64,000 nucleotides of DNA from the NCBI GenBank assembly GCA_041753075.1, contig JBGSVE010000010.1, forward strand, positions 1-64,000, in the 5' to 3' direction. The first letter of the stretch is position 1; each line of letters starts with the position of its first letter. A program made the translations under genes and the position numbers. The notes under the pieces are model-generated. The model was not told the DNA's origin and made no database searches. It saw only the letters and a list, made by a program, of their open reading frames with translations. The stretch is from UBA6163 sp041753075 (GTDB lineage: Bacteria; Planctomycetota; Planctomycetia; Pirellulales; Pirellulaceae). This document shows, one piece after another, positions 35,301 to 46,000 of the stretch.

Positions 35301-35687
35301 TTAGTCGCAAATTCGGAGGCTTGCCGTTGCGGTATTGACGATCGTGATCGCCGATCCAGCAAGCCTGATTTCAATTTCATTGTGGGCTTGCAGGTGCGGT
35401 GTCAAATCAACCACCCGCGGACTCAGCGGCTTGGTGCGAACTCCGTTGACCTGAATCACGGCCTCCTCAACGGCTAATTCGGAGTCGAAGTAGACTTGCG
35501 CCGTGGGATCAAGATTCGGCGGCGCATTGAAGGCCCGACGATAGGTTACCATCGTCGTTGCAGGATCAAGCGGCAGATTGTCCGGCAGCGACAGCCGCGT
35601 GACGGCAAGCTCGCTGCCGTCCGCAGCCGATTCGGTCCGCGTCCATACGCTGTGCAACCGAATCCGATGGCCACCGGAGTGGTCCAT
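35301..35687 (-). CDS. Small beta-rich protein coupled to the dockerin gene
   Basis: A 128-residue protein whose ATG overlaps the stop of the upstream 1498-residue gene as TAATG, so it is translationally coupled to it. It has no signal peptide. The middle (AQVYFDSELAVEEAVIQVNG, then RVVDLTPHLQAHNEIEIRLAG) resembles the jelly-roll galactose-binding domains of GH2-type enzymes, where the last part reads VDVTP.L..G.N.i.VRl. It may be a former C-terminal domain of the large protein split off by the stop. The IS4 remnant begins 80 bp after its end. Confidence 0.55.
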   Translation of the reverse strand: MDHSGGHRIRLHSVWTRTESAADGSELAVTRLSLPDNLPLDPATTMVTYRRAFNAPPNLDPTAQVYFDSELAVEEAVIQVNGVRTKPLSPRVVDLTPHLQAHNEIEIRLAGSAITIVNTATASLRICD

Positions 35688-38600
35688 TACATCGATCGCA
35701 TGATTTCGTCGATCGAATCACGGTAATCGCCAAACTCGGCGGCCAAGACTTCGGCTGGCGAATCGGTCGTCGCAAAGCGGGCTGCGGTGCCGATCAACCG
35801 AACCACACGTCCGTTGCGGCTGGTCATAAAGTCGCCACTGCCCAACAACGACGTGGAGACCGAACCATCGTCATGCAGTAACGACAACAAAGCCGCGGTG
35901 CCGCGTTCATTCAGTGCCAGTTCGGCGAACACGACATCTTCGTAACCGTTGCCCAAGGAGAAGAATTGTTGATCACCGGTGGCGTCCAGCGCGATCAAGG
36001 CCGTTCCATTGATGCCGGCGACACCACTGTTGCGAATGATCTGCTGCGAAACCAACAGGTCCAGCGTATCGGCCGCAGCACCCTGGGTTCCCAAGATGGT
36101 GAAGTTGTTACCGGTTGCGTTCAAACCGCCGGGCGTGCCGATGACAATCTGGAACGAAGTCGCGGTGCCACCGGTCGTTGGCAGTGAACCAGGGATTCGC
36201 GATCCGACAATGATCGTTTCGGGGGCCTCGAACGAAACCGTATAAGTACCCGGTGGCAGCGACCCGAACGAATACTCGCCCTCACCATTGGTCATACGAG
36301 TTTGGTTGATCGCGGTGCTGGTAATATTGGCATTGGCAGGGCTGGTCAAGCGAACGGTCAAGCCGCCCATCGACGGTTCGTTCGCGTCCTGGACGCCGTT
36401 GCGAATCGGATTGGCCAAGCTGACCAAGAAATCGGTGAAGATCGTACCGGCAACCGTTGACGGGATGAACTCCGCGATCGTGACGGTAACGACTCCCGTT
36501 GCGGTCAGCGAGCCATCGGAGATCGTGTAGCTGAACGTATCAGTACCGGTGGTGACACCCGCCGGCGGTGTGTAGATCACATTGCCGCCGACAAGCGAAA
36601 CGGTGCCTTGGGTGTTGGAGTTTGCGTTGACAGCGGTCAGCGTCACGCTTTGGCCCACTTCATTGGCCGGGCCCGGACGATCGTTTCCAGTCAAGACGGA
36701 AACGGCGAACGTGGAGGTGATATTCGGACGGGCGAAGATTGCATCAGCCGTCGCAATCGGTGCATCGTTGACTGCGGAGATGTTGATCGTCACGGTGCCA
36801 GTGTCGCTGGTCGAACCCACCGTTGCGCGATAAACAAAGCTCAATGGCGTCGTGGTAAAATCGTTGGCCGCAGGCGTGTAAGTCGCGGTGGATCCCGACA
36901 GTACCAAGGTGCCGCGAGCCGGCTGGGTCACGATTGTGAACGTGGCCGCTGCGGTGCTGCCCGTGACGGTGGTCAGCGATGCCAAGTTTTGAGTTTGCGC
37001 CGCGCCGTCTTCAGCGAAGGTCAATGTCGCGTCACCCGCAGCAACGGTTACCGCACCAGGAGCCACGACGTTGACGGTCAGCGTTGCCGCAGCGGTCAAG
37101 GTGCCGTCGCTGATCGTGTAATTGATCGTGTCGGAACCCGTGAAGGTTGCGGTCGGTGTGTAGACGATGTTGGTGCCGTTGATAACTGCGGTACCACCTT
37201 GAGTGGTCGCCGCGGTGACCGTTCCGATCACAACCGTGCCGGTTTCGTTTGCGGGTCCAGGTCGATCGTTGGCCAACAATTCCGAGATCGCGACGGTCAG
37301 CGCCGTGCCGCGATTAGTGCTGCGGGCTGGGTCGGCGGTGAAGACCGGTGCGTCATTCACGGCGGCAATGTTGATTGTGATCGTGCCCGTGTCGCTAACC
37401 GTGCCCACCGTCGCGGTGTAGACCAACGTCAACGCCGTGGTCGTGAAATCATTCGCAGCCGGGGCGTACGTCAACGTCGAGCCGTTGATCGTTCCGACAC
37501 CGCGAGCAGCTTGAGTCGTGATCGTGAAGACGGGCGTGCCGGTGCTTCCCGTGACGGTTGTCAACGTTGCCAAGTTCAACGTCGCGTTGACATCTTCGGT
37601 CACCGGCAACGTCGCGTCGTTGGCCACGACCGTTACCACACCCGCGGCACTAACGGTCACGGACAGGGTTGCCGGAGCGGTCAACGAACCGTCGCTGATC
37701 GTGTAGTTGATAGTGTCGGAACCGGTGAAGCCGGCGGCTGACGTGTAAACGATATTGGTTCCACTGAGCACGGCATTGCCGCCGCCAGTGGTTGCGGCGG
37801 TGACGGTTCCGACCGAAACGGTGCCGGTTTCATTTGCGGGTCCAGGTCGATCGTTCGCGACCAATGTCGAGACCGCAATCGTCAGTGGTGTGGCTGTGGT
37901 TGCCGTGACTGCGGTGTCGGCAACAAACACCGGCGGATCATTGACCGGAGCGATGTTGATCGTGATCGTGCCGGTGTCGCTGGACGTGCCGACGGTGGCC
38001 GTGTAGACGAGCGTCAACGAGGTCGTCGTGAAGTCATCCATAGCCGGTGCGTAAGTCAACGTCGAACCGGCCAACGTACCGATGCCGCGAGCGGGTTGGG
38101 TGGTGATCGTGAAGGTCGGAGCCGTTGTGCTGCCCGTGACCGTAACAAGTGTCGAAAGGTTCAACGTTGCGTTGATGTCTTCGGTGACCGGCAACGTTGC
38201 GTCATTGGCAACCACGACTACACCCGCAGCATTGACGTTCACGGCCAAGGTGGCGGGAGCGGTCAAGGTGCCGTCACTGATCAAATAATTGATCGTGTCA
38301 GGACCGGTGACACCGGCCAGTGGTGTGTAAACAATGTTCGTTCCCGTGATAACCACGGTTGCACCGGTGGCCGTCGGTGATGTGACCGTGCCAATCGAGA
38401 CGGTGCCGGTTTCGTTGGCCGGTCCAGGCAAGTCGTTGCCAAGCAAATCGCTGATTGCAATGGTCAGCGGCGTGCCCACGGTGGTGCTGCGAGCTGGGTC
38501 TGCGGTGAAAACAGGTGCATCGTTGACCGCAGCGATATTGACGGTGATTGTGCCGGTATCGCTGGCTCCACCAGCCGTCGCGGTGTAGACGATCGTCAAC

Positions 38601-40183
38601 GGAGTCGTCGTGAAGTCGTTGCCCGCAGGCACGTAGGTTAATGTCGAACCGGAGAACGAAGCAGTCCCGCGTGCGGCCTGGGTCGTGACCGTGAAGACCG
38701 GCACCGCAGTGCTGCCCGTGACCGTGACCAGCGATGCCAAATTGAGCATTGCGGTGGTGTCTTCGGTCGCGTTCAACGAACTGTCGCCCGCCATGACGAT
38801 GACGTTTGTGACGCCGGTGCGAATGATCAATTCACCAAAGCCATCGGTCGCATCGGTGCCGCTGACTTCCAAGTTCACCAACACGCGGTTGGCCGGCAAT
38901 CCTTCGTCCGTTCCGCCGTCGGTCAAGTTCGGATCATACAATTCGATCAAACCGTCCTGGGCCTGCAACGACAACCGCAAGCCCGCCGGATCGGTGATCT
39001 CCGAACGCACACGCACCGGAATGCTAAACGCATCAAACGGCTCGATCAAGCGACCATTGCCCGCCGCAGGAACGCTTTCAACCAATCGTCCGGCGGCACC
39101 CACGCCCGCGAACCCAGTTGTCCCGTTGAATTCACCGAGCGGCAGCAGTCCAAAGAATCGCTCGTTGTTGCCAAAGGTACGGCTGCGGAAATCAAGCGAC
39201 AAACCAAACGCGATCCCGTTGATGGTTCCGTCTTGATTGCGTGGCAAAATTTCTTCAGTTGGCGTTGTCACCGTCAGCGCCGCGCCGCCCGCCGCAGCGA
39301 AGGTGCCGCTGAGCAATAGGTTCGGCAGGTTTTGGTCAACGAGGTCAAAATTCGTGTAACGAATTTGGAACTCGAACGGTCCGTTCACATCATCTTCTTG
39401 AGCTAACAAAACGACGGATACATCCGACGCGTCATAACCTAATGCCACCAACGCATCAACGAATGTGTCCTCGGAGAATGTACCCGGATCAAACGGCACG
39501 GTCACGATTTGCGTCGGTGCGTTCGAGAGGCTGAATTGAAGCGTGCCCGTCGCCGCCGAGCGAATGTTTCCGCCGACTGTTACGATTTGTGTTTCGGTGA
39601 CCGCGGGCTCAAGCGTGCTTGGCAAACTGGTCAAGATATCAGTGAACAAGGCGAAGACACCGAAGTCGCCACCGATGCGGTTACGCAAATCGTTGTACTG
39701 AATCTCGAGATTGAATACTTCGTTCACACCAACGGTCAACTCGCGCGTCGATTGGTTGAACTCGGTTCCGAACGCAGCATCATCAGCCGTGCGTGGGTTG
39801 ATGCGAATTTCGACCAACTCATCGACGCCTTCGCCGCGGCCCATCGCATTGAGCACACCCAACGCATCGCCCAACGTCACCTTGTTGTCGCCGTTGACGT
39901 CAACAAACTTCGACATCGATCCAGGTGCCGCGTCGCGGAAGTCCTGGAAACCGTTTTTGCTGATGTAATTAATGATCGTCAACGCGTCGCGGGCGGTGAC
40001 TTTGTAATCGTGGTTAACGTCGGCAGCGATTTGGTAATTGTGGGCCGCGAGCACATCGTTGGCCAACAATTCACGCTTTTCCAGCGCTTCGGCACCCAAC
40101 GATCGCTGGCCATGTCGCCCAGATCGTCCAGCGCTTGAATTGTGTTTGCGGTTTGCACGGAAGAGATTGACTAGTCGTTTCAT
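35687..40183 (-). CDS. Large secreted dockerin protein with four tandem cadherin-like repeats
   Basis: A 1498-residue protein (from ATG 40183; a frame from 40264 would add 27 residues). After a basic start comes the planctomycete signature LEKRELLA, then a dockerin type I pair near the N-terminus (ADVNHDYKVTARDALTIIN; VDVNGDNKVTLGDALGVLN). A cohesin-like beta domain follows. Four repeats of about 195 residues come next, each with TLVYTATVG.SDTGTITINIA.VNDAPVF and NDRPGPANETGTV...INYTISDGSLTA, the pattern of cadherin-like/VCBS domains. An SdrD_B-type domain (NGVQDANEPSMGGLTVRL...GEYSFGSLPPGTYTVSF) precedes a C-terminal beta domain. It is probably a surface adhesin. The small gene after it is coupled by TAATG. 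Confidence 0.85.
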   Translation of the reverse strand: MKRLVNLFRANRKHNSSAGRSGRHGQRSLGAEALEKRELLANDVLAAHNYQIAADVNHDYKVTARDALTIINYISKNGFQDFRDAAPGSMSKFVDVNGDNKVTLGDALGVLNAMGRGEGVDELVEIRINPRTADDAAFGTEFNQSTRELTVGVNEVFNLEIQYNDLRNRIGGDFGVFALFTDILTSLPSTLEPAVTETQIVTVGGNIRSAATGTLQFSLSNAPTQIVTVPFDPGTFSEDTFVDALVALGYDASDVSVVLLAQEDDVNGPFEFQIRYTNFDLVDQNLPNLLLSGTFAAAGGAALTVTTPTEEILPRNQDGTINGIAFGLSLDFRSRTFGNNERFFGLLPLGEFNGTTGFAGVGAAGRLVESVPAAGNGRLIEPFDAFSIPVRVRSEITDPAGLRLSLQAQDGLIELYDPNLTDGGTDEGLPANRVLVNLEVSGTDATDGFGELIIRTGVTNVIVMAGDSSLNATEDTTAMLNLASLVTVTGSTAVPVFTVTTQAARGTASFSGSTLTYVPAGNDFTTTPLTIVYTATAGGASDTGTITVNIAAVNDAPVFTADPARSTTVGTPLTIAISDLLGNDLPGPANETGTVSIGTVTSPTATGATVVITGTNIVYTPLAGVTGPDTINYLISDGTLTAPATLAVNVNAAGVVVVANDATLPVTEDINATLNLSTLVTVTGSTTAPTFTITTQPARGIGTLAGSTLTYAPAMDDFTTTSLTLVYTATVGTSSDTGTITINIAPVNDPPVFVADTAVTATTATPLTIAVSTLVANDRPGPANETGTVSVGTVTAATTGGGNAVLSGTNIVYTSAAGFTGSDTINYTISDGSLTAPATLSVTVSAAGVVTVVANDATLPVTEDVNATLNLATLTTVTGSTGTPVFTITTQAARGVGTINGSTLTYAPAANDFTTTALTLVYTATVGTVSDTGTITINIAAVNDAPVFTADPARSTNRGTALTVAISELLANDRPGPANETGTVVIGTVTAATTQGGTAVINGTNIVYTPTATFTGSDTINYTISDGTLTAAATLTVNVVAPGAVTVAAGDATLTFAEDGAAQTQNLASLTTVTGSTAAATFTIVTQPARGTLVLSGSTATYTPAANDFTTTPLSFVYRATVGSTSDTGTVTINISAVNDAPIATADAIFARPNITSTFAVSVLTGNDRPGPANEVGQSVTLTAVNANSNTQGTVSLVGGNVIYTPPAGVTTGTDTFSYTISDGSLTATGVVTVTIAEFIPSTVAGTIFTDFLVSLANPIRNGVQDANEPSMGGLTVRLTSPANANITSTAINQTRMTNGEGEYSFGSLPPGTYTVSFEAPETIIVGSRIPGSLPTTGGTATSFQIVIGTPGGLNATGNNFTILGTQGAAADTLDLLVSQQIIRNSGVAGINGTALIALDATGDQQFFSLGNGYEDVVFAELALNERGTAALLSLLHDDGSVSTSLLGSGDFMTSRNGRVVRLIGTAARFATTDSPAEVLAAEFGDYRDSIDEIMRSM
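36450..38800 (-). repeat. Four tandem repeats of about 585 bp inside the dockerin gene
   Basis: The same phrases return about every 585 bp, for example the segment coding for VTEDxNATLNL at about 38760, 38175, 37590 and 37005. Copies 2 and 3 (counting from the N-terminus) are the most alike, and copy 4 (36.45-37.04 kb) the most diverged. This points to stepwise duplication within the gene. Confidence 0.8.
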
Positions 40184-40445
40184 CGCCTGTCCCAAGAGTT
40201 CATCCACCGAGGTGGCTAGGTCGGAGTCGTGGAAAATATCGCTGTGTGCGAGTCGGATTCGCATCCATTATCATTAGACCGGAACTCAATTTCCGGTGTT
40301 TTATCTTGCCAAAACTTGCCCGCGATCAAATCGTGACGCAAAATCCTGACTACAAGATCGCCCCATATTACCTAGGCTTCCTGCATTATCAACTTCAAAG
40401 GTGTCTATTTCTCTTCGGGCTAGTCCATCGCGATCGTTAGATTCG

Positions 40446-42788
40446 CTACCAGACGATTGGTTCCCCAGTTTGATCCGAATAAAAAGGCTCGGATTTGTTT
40501 TTTTGTTCGTCGCTGTCCCAGCTCGCAAACACTCGATCGGTGACGTCCACCTCGCCCTCGACGCCAGGCCCGCCGGAAACTCTGCGGGCGCGGCGACCAA
40601 TCTCGTTGAGCACGCTGAGGGCATCGCGCAACGAGATCGCACCGTCGCCGCTAACATCAAAAAACTGCGTAATTTGCGACGCGTCCGCGAAAATTCTCGT
40701 GCCGTTGCGGCCGATTTCGTTGATGATGCGGAGCGCATCCGACGGTCTCACTGCACCGCGGCCGTCAACGTCATAAGGATCGACGGGATTGCGCCATGGG
40801 CTGGCCACCCGCGTGAACGCCGCGGCGATCGGCGACGAGACGCCGCCGCCGACGGTGATCGCCAAAACCGGTCCGGCGTATTGGTGAATCAGACGTTGGG
40901 CCTTGAGCGTGACGCGGTAATCTCCGTCAGCCAGTCCTGCGAAACGAAATGTGCCATCACTTTGCGTGACGGCGGTCGGTTGGGTACCGAATCGCAATTG
41001 ATCGAGCCCGACTTCCGAAAATTGATGTCCGAAGGCACGAATCGAGGCAATCCGTCCCTGGCTGTTTTGGACCCGCATTGTCATCGATTCGTTGACGGCC
41101 AATTCGCCTGTGGTGAACCGATTGAGCAGGTTGCCTTGGGCGTCGTAGGCTTCGAGCCGTCCGAAGCTGCCTCCGGCCGCACGACCGATCGCATCCAGTT
41201 CGACCAAGCCGACGGTTTCTGCGAACGTGACCTCAAGCTGGCGAATCGAGTTCCACTGGTCTTGGAACTGCGCGGTCTGCAAGTTGTAGTAATGAAAGGT
41301 CGCGTTGGTACTGCTGGCCGCAGTGGCGTAGCTGGCAATCCGGCCATCGACTGTTGGACCAACCGAACGAATGGTTGCACCGGAGATCGTGGTTGCTAAA
41401 ACGGTGTCACGATAATCGTCAGGTTCAACTTGGCCACTAAACACCGGCGATCCGTTTGGTTTGGTGACGGTGGCGGTTACCAAGCCAAGCAGCGCGTCAC
41501 CAGGGTCGTTCTCGCCCTCGCCCGCGGCATCGACAAAGGCAAAGCCGCCGATCCCTGCACCGGCAATGATCGGAGCGCTACCATGCGTGACCAAAATCGG
41601 ACTGGTGACGCCGACCTTGGCATCGATCGCGCGCAACTCAATCGTGTCGAACGCTTCGATATCAAGTGTAAATTGAACGTCCGCGACTTGCGCATCGACG
41701 TCGCTCGCGGTCAACCACTCACCGCCGTTGACGCGATACTCGATTCGGCTGACGCGATTGAGCGTGATGTCGTTTTGTGTTCCCGAACTGTTTTGGTTCG
41801 GCAGCGCCACGGCCTGGGCGCGACCGCTGAATTGAAACTGACCAAGCGCATTGTCGTAGCGTCCGCTGCCTTCGAGGCTCAGCGGCACGTCGGCCAGATC
41901 AAAAATCCCATCACCGTCACTGTCCCGCCAACCGATCAACGCCCGCGTCGATTCCGGCAATTGATGTGACAGGAATGATGCGTTGAGCGAACCACCGGCG
42001 CTCATGATACTGGGCTGTTGGACAAACCCCGGCGGTTGGTCGTCGACGGCATTCAGGTTTTGTGCGTTGTAGTAGCCGCGTCGATCAAGCGACGAGGCAC
42101 CGCCGGGATACTCGTCGCGACCCCAAAAAATATGACCCGTCTCGTGTGTGATTGTGCTGGCCGGACGCGTCGAAGGACTGATCACGTACAAGCCACCCGC
42201 GAACGCGAAGGCGTTATTGAATTCGCTGCCTGGTGCAAATTGGCCGTCGGCATCGGCGGACGAATCGATCATGAAAATTGTGAACGCCCAATCGGTATCC
42301 AAACGCAGTCGCGCCGCGTGGTTGAATTGGCGCACCGCATCCTCGATCGAGTCTGCGTCGCCGTAGCCTTGGTCACGCAAGAACGGTGACAAGTAGGTTG
42401 GATACGATTCGCTGCGACGGCTGATCGGTTCGTAAGCCGATGGGACAGGATTGCGAGCGAAGGTTTCGTCGATCACAAACTCGAGTTCATGGACGGTGCC
42501 CAGGGCATCGAGCGTAGCGGACCACCAATTGACGCCGGTGCGTATCTTGTCGAGCGCGACCTGAATTTCCTCAGGCGTCCAATCTTCGGTGCTGGGATCA
42601 ATTGCGCCGGTGCTATCGAAAAAAACGGGGATCACGGCGACGCGGCCAAGAAAAAACTCGCCCGTATCGTCGGCCGTCGCGCCCAAGGGAATGCCCGACA
42701 TCAGATGCCGCGATTCCAGACGTTCCAAGGTGCATCGTCGTCGCCGCTGGGGCGATTTTGATGGCCGTGAATGTCGTTTTCGGGGCAT
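40446..42788 (-). CDS. Secreted metzincin-like metalloprotease with C-terminal dockerin
   Basis: The 780-residue protein has a basic N-terminus and the LESRHLMSG signature (24-32). A metallopeptidase domain (about 45-300) contains THETGHIFWGRDEY (HExxH at 215-219, with Asp/Glu at 225-226 as possible third ligand) and PSIMSAGG (about 259-266), which resembles the Met-turn of metzincins. Beta domains follow, including a carboxypeptidase-regulatory-like module (DGTFRFAGLADGDYRVTLK). A dockerin pair ends the protein (DVDGRGAVRPSDALRIINEI; DVSGDGAISLRDALSVLNEI). It is presumably exported and bound to cell-surface cohesin-like partners. Confidence 0.82.
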   Translation of the reverse strand: MPRKRHSRPSKSPQRRRRCTLERLESRHLMSGIPLGATADDTGEFFLGRVAVIPVFFDSTGAIDPSTEDWTPEEIQVALDKIRTGVNWWSATLDALGTVHELEFVIDETFARNPVPSAYEPISRRSESYPTYLSPFLRDQGYGDADSIEDAVRQFNHAARLRLDTDWAFTIFMIDSSADADGQFAPGSEFNNAFAFAGGLYVISPSTRPASTITHETGHIFWGRDEYPGGASSLDRRGYYNAQNLNAVDDQPPGFVQQPSIMSAGGSLNASFLSHQLPESTRALIGWRDSDGDGIFDLADVPLSLEGSGRYDNALGQFQFSGRAQAVALPNQNSSGTQNDITLNRVSRIEYRVNGGEWLTASDVDAQVADVQFTLDIEAFDTIELRAIDAKVGVTSPILVTHGSAPIIAGAGIGGFAFVDAAGEGENDPGDALLGLVTATVTKPNGSPVFSGQVEPDDYRDTVLATTISGATIRSVGPTVDGRIASYATAASSTNATFHYYNLQTAQFQDQWNSIRQLEVTFAETVGLVELDAIGRAAGGSFGRLEAYDAQGNLLNRFTTGELAVNESMTMRVQNSQGRIASIRAFGHQFSEVGLDQLRFGTQPTAVTQSDGTFRFAGLADGDYRVTLKAQRLIHQYAGPVLAITVGGGVSSPIAAAFTRVASPWRNPVDPYDVDGRGAVRPSDALRIINEIGRNGTRIFADASQITQFFDVSGDGAISLRDALSVLNEIGRRARRVSGGPGVEGEVDVTDRVFASWDSDEQKNKSEPFYSDQTGEPIVW

Positions 42789-43005
42789 GAATGAGTGTCT
42801 TTTATCAATTCGGTGCGCGGGCTACAGTTGCTCTTCCTCCATGATCGGCCCGGCCCAGGCCGCAAAGCCGTCATTACGATCAATGTCCGAATGGATCGCC
42901 CAGTCCTCAAAGTCCGCCATCCACTCGATGTCGCAAATCGATGACACTGCTAAACTATAGGCGAGATATCTCACCAAACTACGTCACAAAAAATCGCGAA
43001 TTTTC

Positions 43006-46000
43006 CTAAAGTCCGGCTCCCAAACCGCTGAACACCAAATCCACAGCGCTGGACTGGTTGCCGCTTGCGGCCGGTCGGTCCTCACCGGCCAAGTCGGCGA
43101 TCACGTCGTCCATCGCGGCCAATTGAGGCAAATCAAACACCGAAGTCTTAGCGATCACCGCAGGCGTAGCGATTGCTTGGACGGCGGCGACGGGTAAAAG
43201 TTCCTCACTGCGGTCTTGTGCAAATCCGGGTTCGGTGGCGGCGGTCAGCGGCGAGGCCAACAACCCGTTGGACAGCGCGACAAAACCTTCGCCCTCGCCC
43301 GACGGACGATTCGTGCGGCTGGCGCGGCGACGATCCTCAATCTCATTGATCACGCGCAGCGCGTCATTGATTCGCACGAATCCATCACCGTTGGTATCCG
43401 GCAAAAACCGACCGTTCAAAATGTCGGTCATAAACGGTGGCACTGGATTCAGCGGAATCGACGTGCCGCTGCCGCCGTTGCGGTTGAATTGGGCGATCAA
43501 GTTAATGATGTTCAGCGCATCGACCGGCGTCGTTGCACCACTGCGGTTCACGTCAGTCGAATCGATTGGATTCTGGAACGGATTGCTCTGGACCAAGATC
43601 TGCAAATCTTCGACTTCGCCGCTGGCCGCCAGACCATTTGGCCCCAGACCGCTGACTTCGCTCAAGCGGAACCGTGCGAACGTCGAACCGTTCGTGACAC
43701 CTGCAGGCACGTTGATGGTAATCGTGTTCACACCGGCTCCGACGATTGGCAACGTGCCCGGCGAATTCGCCGATCGGAACCGAGTGACTTCCGAGGCGGC
43801 AAACACACCGTCGCGATTCCAATCGACCCAGGCGTCCAAGAAGAACGCTCGTCCATCGGAGCGAACATCGACCGTGAAGTTTGCCTGGAAACCAGACGCT
43901 GCGGAACCGACCAGTGCGACGCCGTCATCATCATCGCCATCGTTCAGCCGCGCGTCGGCATCGGGACTGATGATCTCGCCCAGCGTCAACCCGCGGTCGA
44001 CAATATGTCGTGGACCACCGGCGGCGTCGAGCGACAGGTACGGTGCCGGTGCATCGCCGTAATCCGAACCACCACCGACGAAGATTGTTAATTCGGTGCG
44101 ACCGTTGGTGCCGCTGCTTTGCAACAAGTTACCGACTTCATCGCGAATGATCGGCAACGGCAACGCGTTCACACCGCTGACCGCTGAGACACCATTGAGG
44201 ATAACTCGTTCGCCAACAACGCTGGCACTGACGCCCGGCAAGTTCGCACCGGTAATCGCTGCCGCGTAGGCAATCGCCACTTGTTCCGCGGTGCCACCGA
44301 CTGGCACGGGCACGGCAACCGAAGGCCCTTGACCGGCGCGACCCAATTGCGTCAACACGGTGGTCGAGACATCGAGCGAATAGTTGGCGTCGCCGCCAAG
44401 GACCACGCGACCCGCACCGGCGTTTGTCGGAGCCAAGCCTAGGCCCGCGCCACCGACGGCGCGAACGATCGCATCGGCAAGTTGGTCAAGTGTTGGATTA
44501 ACGCCCGTCGTGATCGCAATCGCACCGGGAGTCGAGACACCACCGCTGAAATCAATTTCAAAGGTTCGTACCAACGTCGCCCCGCGACGAATCACGAACG
44601 TCTGGCCATCGGCCACCGTCGCGGAAACCGCAGCACCATCCGCAGGAATCTGAATTCCGAAACCGACCCGCGTGCCGATTGCGCCGGAGACGGCGAAGAT
44701 CGTTGCTGCTGGAGTTGGTGAGCTGGCGGTGACCAGCGGCGAGGTGCCGAGCAATTGCAGCGCCGCACCCGACGAATTGGCCGTTACGTTGATGCCCGCC
44801 GCATTGATCGCCAAGGCCAGCGCCGCCGCAACTTGCGTCGCCGACGCCGTGGCGGCGACGGTAACGGGAATGCTCGTGGCGCTGACGACCAGGTTGGTAT
44901 TGATCTCGAAATTGACCGCGACGATGCCATTGAAGATCGTCAAAACTTGGCCATCGAAACCGCCCACTACCGCCAGCGTATCGACATCGACTCGCACGCC
45001 GCTTTCGGCTTCGAAATCGACCAATTGGCCCGTCGTGGTCAACAGCGTCGTGACCGCACCATCGGCCAAGTCGGCACCGGGGCCGAACAACAACACCGAA
45101 TCGCTGGCGTCGAGCAACCGCACCACATAGGTCGAGTTGTCTTTCCAAATGCCCGCGATCGGGGTCAATCGAATGATATTGTTGGACGCGTCGTAACCAA
45201 ACCGGTAGTCAACACCTTCGACCAACGTGCGACCATCTTCGGTGAGCAAGATGACACTCGAATTGACCGACGAATCATCGATGCCAACGCCCGGTGCGGG
45301 GTCCGCCGGTGCAATGCCATCAATTAATTGAATATCAAACGCATCGAGCACGTTGCCGCGGGTTTCGGTTTGGTTACCAAAATCACCGGCTCGTGGAGCC
45401 AACAAAATGGCGCGGGGACCGACCAAGTCGGCGCGATCTTCGGCACCGCGATCCTTAAACACTCGTTCGCCAACACCATCAGGCGATTCGACGGTTGGAT
45501 CATCGACGCGCAATTGGCCGTTGATATCCAATGTCGGTGCGATGATTGGCGAAGGTGGCAATCCAATTGCTCCACGAACGACGGCCAACGAAGCGCGATC
45601 TTCCAACGAATCGATCGACGCATCGATAATCGGTGTGCCGGCGCGAGGCGCGAACACCAGCCCCGTCGGATCAACAAACAATTCCAACGACGTAGGCAAC
45701 ACATCGGCGAAGGTGCCCAGTGACGCCACGCTGCTGTCACGTCCGTTGATTGCGTTGCGATAGTAAGTCGTACCGCCGAGTACTGTAAGCGAGCTTGTCG
45801 TATCGATCGCCACGCCGGTTTGGCTGTTCGCGACGACGTTATTCAAAATCGTCGGTGCGGCGTTCTGGCGAACGACGATACCTTGGCTGCCGGGCAAGTA
45901 AATGTCCGTCGGTGCCGTCGACAACGCGCCAATCGCATCGATGTCCGCACCAACAGGACCACTTGTCGCCGTGCCCTGGCGCAAGTCGGTCAACCGCACA

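Noticed and set aside
36608..37741. 377-codon rightward frame opposite the dockerin gene
   Set aside because: It is antisense to clear cadherin-like repeats, is very rich in Arg and Gly, and repeats with the period of the real gene. It is a by-product of codon bias in the GC-rich gene.
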